Positions 6,965-9,951 of a stretch of 9,951 nucleotides of DNA are shown here, in pieces. The translations under genes were made by a program, and so were the position numbers. The notes under the pieces were generated by a model, which saw only the letters and a list, made by a program, of their open reading frames with translations, did no database searches and was not told the DNA's origin. Position 1 is the first letter of the stretch. Each line of letters opens with the position of its first letter. Source of the DNA: Actinomycetota bacterium (lineage in GTDB: Bacteria > Actinomycetota > Acidimicrobiia > Acidimicrobiales > Microtrichaceae); NCBI GenBank assembly GCA_018268735.1, contig JAFDWA010000039.1, forward strand, positions 1 to 9,951, written 5' to 3'.

Positions 6965-9642
6965 GCCTTCGCGGCAGCCCAGCTGGCGCCGTGGGCGAGG
7001 TTGACCTCGAGCGGGACCCGCAGGTCGAACGCGCCGACCATCGCGGCGAGGACCACCTCGGTGGCGACGTCCATCTCGCCGTCGGGGACCTCGACGAGCA
7101 CCTCGTCGTGGACCTGGAGGATCAGGCGGCTGGCGAGTCGGCGCTCCTCGATCGCGGAGTCCAGGCGCACCAGCGCCACCTTGAAGATGTCGGCGGCCAG
7201 GCCCTGGATCGGCGCGTTCATGGCCTGGCGCTCGCCGGCCATGCGGACGTTGCGCTGGTTCGAGCTCAACTCGGGGATCCGTCGGCGGCGCCCGAACACC
7301 GTCTCGGTGTAGCCGCGGTCGCGTGCCTCGGCGACCGTGCGCTCCATGAAGGCCCGAACGGACGGGAACGCCGTGAAGTAGGCGTCGAGGATCTGCTGTG
7401 CCTCGGAGGTCGGGATCCCCAGCCGCTGGCCGAGGCCGTAGGCCTCCATCCCGTAGGCGAGACCGTAGGAGACCATCTTCGCCTTGGAGCGCTGGTCGAC
7501 GGACACCTCGGTCGGGTCGACCCCGAAGATCCGCGATGCAGTCGTCGCGTGGATGTCCTGACCGGTCCTGAACGCCTCGACGAGCCCAGGGTCCTGGGCG
7601 AGGTGCGCGATCACCCGCAGTTCGATCTGGTTGTAGTCCGCAACGAGGAGCTCGTAGCCCGCTGCCGGCACGAACGCCTCGCGGAACCGACGACCTTCCT
7701 CGGAGCGCACCGGGATGTTGTGGAGGTTCGGGGCGTCGGAGCTCAACCGGCCGGTCCGCGCGACGGTCTGGTTGAACGTCGCGTGGATCCTGCCGTCTGC
7801 CGCGACCTCTGCGAGCAACCCCTCGCCGTAGGTCGAGCGCAGCTTCTCGACCTCCCGGTAGCGCAGCAGGTGGTCGATGATCGGGTGCTCGCCCTGGAGC
7901 TTCTCGAGCGTCGCCTGATCCGTCGAGTAGCCGGTCTTCGTCTTCTTCTGCGGGGTCAGCCCCAGCTTGTCGAACAGGACCGCACGCAGCTGCGGCGTCG
8001 AGTTGACGTTGAGGTCCTCGCCCGCCGCATCGATGATCGCGGCGCGCTCGGATTCGCACTCTGCGGTCAGCGAGGCGTTGAGCGCCCGCAGCACGTCGAC
8101 GTCGACGCCGACGCCGACGTGCTCCATCCGGGCGAGCACGCGCACGAGCGGGACCTCGACGGTGTCGTTCAACCTCGCGAGCCCGTGCGCCTCGATCGAC
8201 GCCGACAGCGGCTCGGCGAGGAGCGCGACCGCGAGCGCCTCTCTGGCGACGACCTGGGACTCGGCGACCGCGGTGCCGTCGAGGTCCAGCTGCCCCTGCG
8301 CCGATGCGCCCTCGGAGGCGAGCTCCATGTCCGCGTGGCGACGGAGGAGCTCGACGATGGAGTAGGCGGTGTCGGCCGGGTCGAGCAGGTACGCGGCGAG
8401 CTTGGTGTCGAGGCGCAGCCGGGTGAGGTCGAGGCCGAGGCCCAACAGGCTCCGGATCAGCGGCTTGACGTCATGGCCGGCGACGCCCGGAGTGCCGCTC
8501 AGCACACGAGTGAGACCGTGACCGACTGCAGCCTCGCCGAGCAGCGCAGCGGGCAGCCACACGACCTCTGCGGTGGACTGCTCGGCGACGAGTGCGATGC
8601 CGGTGAGCGTCGAGCGGCCCGGAGCGCCGACCCACCCCGCGGCCACAGCGACCGTGTCGAGCACGGCGAGGCGTTCCAGTGCGGCCGTGGCGTCGGCCAC
8701 GGTCCCCAACTCGGTCACCTCCGCCTCGAGCACCGGCACCTCGGCCACTGCGGCGGTGTCGCCGAACACCTTCGGCCACGCCTCGGCGAGTCGCGGGACG
8801 AGGCTCGGGAACTCGAGCAGTCCGAACAGCTGCAGCACCTCGTCGGCGTCGACGTCGGCCCGGGTCAGCTCGTCGAGGCCGGCGTCGAGGGGCACGTCGT
8901 GCACGAGCGCCATCAGCTCCGCGTTCGTCCGCGCCTGCGCCTCGTGGGCTTCGAGGTTCCGCCGCAACGCGGGGGTCTGCTCGGCGGTGTTGGCGAAGAT
9001 CCCGTCGAGGTCGCCGTAGGTGGTGACGAGCTTGGCGGCGGTCTTCTCACCGACCTTGGGGACGCCCGGGAGGTTGTCGGAGGGATCGCCGCGGAGCGCC
9101 GCGTACCAGACGTACTGGTCGGGCCTCACCCCCGTGCGCTCGAGGATGCCGGCCTCGTCGTACAGGGCGTAGTCCGACACCCCCCGACGGTTGTAGAGCA
9201 CCTTCACGTGCGGGTCCCTGACGAGCTGGTAGCTGTCACGGTCGCCGGTGACGATGATGACGTCGTCGCCACGGTCCACGGCCTGGTCCGACAACGTCGC
9301 GATGACGTCGTCGGCCTCCCAGCCCGACACCTCGACCACTGGCAGGCCCAGCACGCCGACGACCTGGCGGACGAGGCCCATCTGCTCCCGGAGGATGTCC
9401 GGCGCCGACTCGCGGTTCGCCTTGTAGGTGTCGAGGCGCTGGTGGCGGAACGTGGGCTCGGGGCGGTCGAAGGTGACCACCACCTCGTCGGGTCGGTGGT
9501 CGCGGACGAGGTTCAGGAGCATCGAGGTGAAGCCGAACACCGCGTTGGTCACCTGCCCGGACGCGGTCGCGAGGTCGGTCGGAAGGGCGAAGAACGCCCG
9601 ATAGGTCAGCGAGTTCCCGTCGACGAGCATCACGGTCGGCAC
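6961..9642 (-). CDS. polA: DNA polymerase I
   Basis: Repair and Okazaki-fragment-processing polymerase, 893 residues, full length for the family. The 5' nuclease domain (about 1-290) shows VDGNS (7-11), WEADD (108-112), TGDRD (132-136), and GDPSDNLPGVPKVGEKTA (185-202), the helix-hairpin region. The middle 3'-5' exonuclease fold (about 300-480) lacks its catalytic acids: LDTVAV stands where DTETD is expected, and HDVKPL where NLKYD is expected, so proofreading is presumed lost. The polymerase domain has motif A VADYNQIEL (Asp669), motif B RSKAKMVSYGLAYG (Arg718, Lys722, Tyr726) and motif C QVHDEV (Asp846). The start is the GTG at 9642; no ribosome site is evident, and an ATG four codons downstream is an alternative. 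The stop overlaps the methyltransferase ATG. Confidence 0.97.
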   Translation of the reverse strand: MPTVMLVDGNSLTYRAFFALPTDLATASGQVTNAVFGFTSMLLNLVRDHRPDEVVVTFDRPEPTFRHQRLDTYKANRESAPDILREQMGLVRQVVGVLGLPVVEVSGWEADDVIATLSDQAVDRGDDVIIVTGDRDSYQLVRDPHVKVLYNRRGVSDYALYDEAGILERTGVRPDQYVWYAALRGDPSDNLPGVPKVGEKTAAKLVTTYGDLDGIFANTAEQTPALRRNLEAHEAQARTNAELMALVHDVPLDAGLDELTRADVDADEVLQLFGLLEFPSLVPRLAEAWPKVFGDTAAVAEVPVLEAEVTELGTVADATAALERLAVLDTVAVAAGWVGAPGRSTLTGIALVAEQSTAEVVWLPAALLGEAAVGHGLTRVLSGTPGVAGHDVKPLIRSLLGLGLDLTRLRLDTKLAAYLLDPADTAYSIVELLRRHADMELASEGASAQGQLDLDGTAVAESQVVAREALAVALLAEPLSASIEAHGLARLNDTVEVPLVRVLARMEHVGVGVDVDVLRALNASLTAECESERAAIIDAAGEDLNVNSTPQLRAVLFDKLGLTPQKKTKTGYSTDQATLEKLQGEHPIIDHLLRYREVEKLRSTYGEGLLAEVAADGRIHATFNQTVARTGRLSSDAPNLHNIPVRSEEGRRFREAFVPAAGYELLVADYNQIELRVIAHLAQDPGLVEAFRTGQDIHATTASRIFGVDPTEVSVDQRSKAKMVSYGLAYGMEAYGLGQRLGIPTSEAQQILDAYFTAFPSVRAFMERTVAEARDRGYTETVFGRRRRIPELSSNQRNVRMAGERQAMNAPIQGLAADIFKVALVRLDSAIEERRLASRLILQVHDEVLVEVPDGEMDVATEVVLAAMVGAFDLRVPLEVNLAHGASWAAAKA

Positions 9643-9650
9643 AGGACCGG

Positions 9651-9656
9651 AGGCTA
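9651..9656 (-). promoter_or_regulatory. Candidate polA -10 element
   Basis: TAGCCT on the minus strand fits the TANNNT pattern and ends 8 bases before the polA GTG. If used, transcription would begin at or next to the start codon, giving a leaderless mRNA. That would explain the lack of a Shine-Dalgarno sequence. I found no clear -35 (only GTCACG-like bases upstream), so the evidence is thin. Confidence 0.3.
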
Positions 9657-9712
9657 CGTGAGCCGCCGCTCGTGACGTGACCGGTGGCGGCGCCGCGCGG
9701 ATCGCCAGGTGC
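9657..9712. other. Short gap between the ANTAR regulator and polA
   Basis: The gap holds a 6-bp inverted repeat GCCGCC...GGCGGC with a long spacer (about 9662-9690), enclosing CGTGACGTGACCG. It could be a weak terminator of the regulator gene or a control site for polA. Nothing else is visible. Confidence 0.25.
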
Positions 9713-9951
9713 TCAGCCCGGCGGTGCGAGCGACCCGTCCATCACGTCCTGGGCCACGTCGCGCATCTGACGGCGGTCGCGCATCGCTGCCTTCTGGATG
9801 AAGCCGTAGGCATCGGCCTCGCTGAGGCCGTGGCGGTCCATCAGCACGCCCTTGGCCCGGTCGAGGACCTTCCGGGCCTCGAGGCGCCCCTCGACGGTCG
9901 CGATCTGCTCGACGAGCAGCGACTCGGAGCGGAACCGCGAGATGGCCACCT
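9713..9951 (-). CDS. ANTAR-domain response regulator, PdtaR-like (5' part outside window)
   Basis: The last 78 residues of a gene that begins beyond the window. They form an ANTAR RNA-binding domain: a coiled-coil helix (LLVEQIATVEGRLEARKVLDR) followed by AKGVLMDRHGLSEADAYGFIQKAAM and a final helix RDRRQMRDVAQDVM. ANTAR proteins act as RNA-binding antiterminators, usually controlled by phosphorylation of an attached receiver domain. The Met at 9949 looks internal, because MAISRF resembles the linker joining receiver and ANTAR domains in mycobacterial PdtaR. The missing N-terminal part is therefore probably a receiver domain. I recall pdtaR lying close to polA and rpsA in Mycobacterium, which supports the assignment. 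The partner histidine kinase is not in view. The short tail ends in SLAPPG. Confidence 0.88.
   Translation of the reverse strand, partial: VAISRFRSESLLVEQIATVEGRLEARKVLDRAKGVLMDRHGLSEADAYGFIQKAAMRDRRQMRDVAQDVMDGSLAPPG

Noticed and set aside
4670..7312. 880-residue plus-strand open frame antisense to rpsA, the methyltransferase and polA
   Set aside because: It is rich in Leu, Val, Asp, Arg and His with no recognisable domain, and runs opposite genes of certain identity. Long antisense frames are expected from GC-rich third positions.
6991..9675. 894-residue plus-strand open frame antisense to polA
   Set aside because: Same low-complexity composition and no motifs; it mirrors the polA codon bias.

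Overview
The window is a high-GC chromosomal segment in which every supported gene lies on the minus strand, so the biological reading order runs from high to low coordinates. The gene content points to an actinobacterium. An ANTAR-type response regulator of the PdtaR kind, a proofreading-dead DNA polymerase I with Tyr in the O-helix, and a four-domain ribosomal protein S1 with the actinobacterial C-terminal tail lie close together, as I recall them lying in Mycobacterium. The tad/cpa genes that follow, including a von Willebrand factor A (VWA) protein beside CpaF, would suit a deep-branching, Acidimicrobiia-like lineage, but that placement is inference.

Region 1 (9951 to 4718) is housekeeping. 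It holds the C-terminal end of the ANTAR regulator, polA, a small class I SAM-dependent methyltransferase whose ATG overlaps the polA stop, and then rpsA behind its own short promoter-bearing gap. A 12-bp perfect hairpin closes this block.

Region 2 (4717 to 4419) is a gene-free leader of about 300 bases. It contains the terminator hairpin, a perfect 10-base palindrome, an AT-rich patch with a 13-codon mini-ORF, and a 7-bp inverted repeat. It most likely carries the promoter and control sites of the next operon.

Region 3 (4418 to 1) is a tight adherence (Tad/Flp type IVc pilus) operon: cpaB (pilus assembly, SAF domain), cpaE/tadZ (pseudo-receiver plus ParA-like ATPase), cpaF/tadA (secretion ATPase), and the start of a secreted or membrane-anchored VWA protein that runs off the window. 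cpaB-cpaE and cpaF-VWA are joined by 4-base GTGA stop/start overlaps. CpaE is expected to position the machine, CpaF to power pilin assembly, and CpaB to act at the cell envelope. No Flp pilin, TadB/TadC platform gene or prepilin peptidase is visible here, and they probably lie beyond coordinate 1 or elsewhere.

Six of the seven visible starts are read as GTG. I saw no rRNA, tRNA, CRISPR array, insertion sequence or attachment site. Nothing here proves a wholly new system. The least ordinary items are the VWA protein with a degenerate metal site in the Tad operon, the structured leader before cpaB, and the Tad operon placed directly after rpsA.
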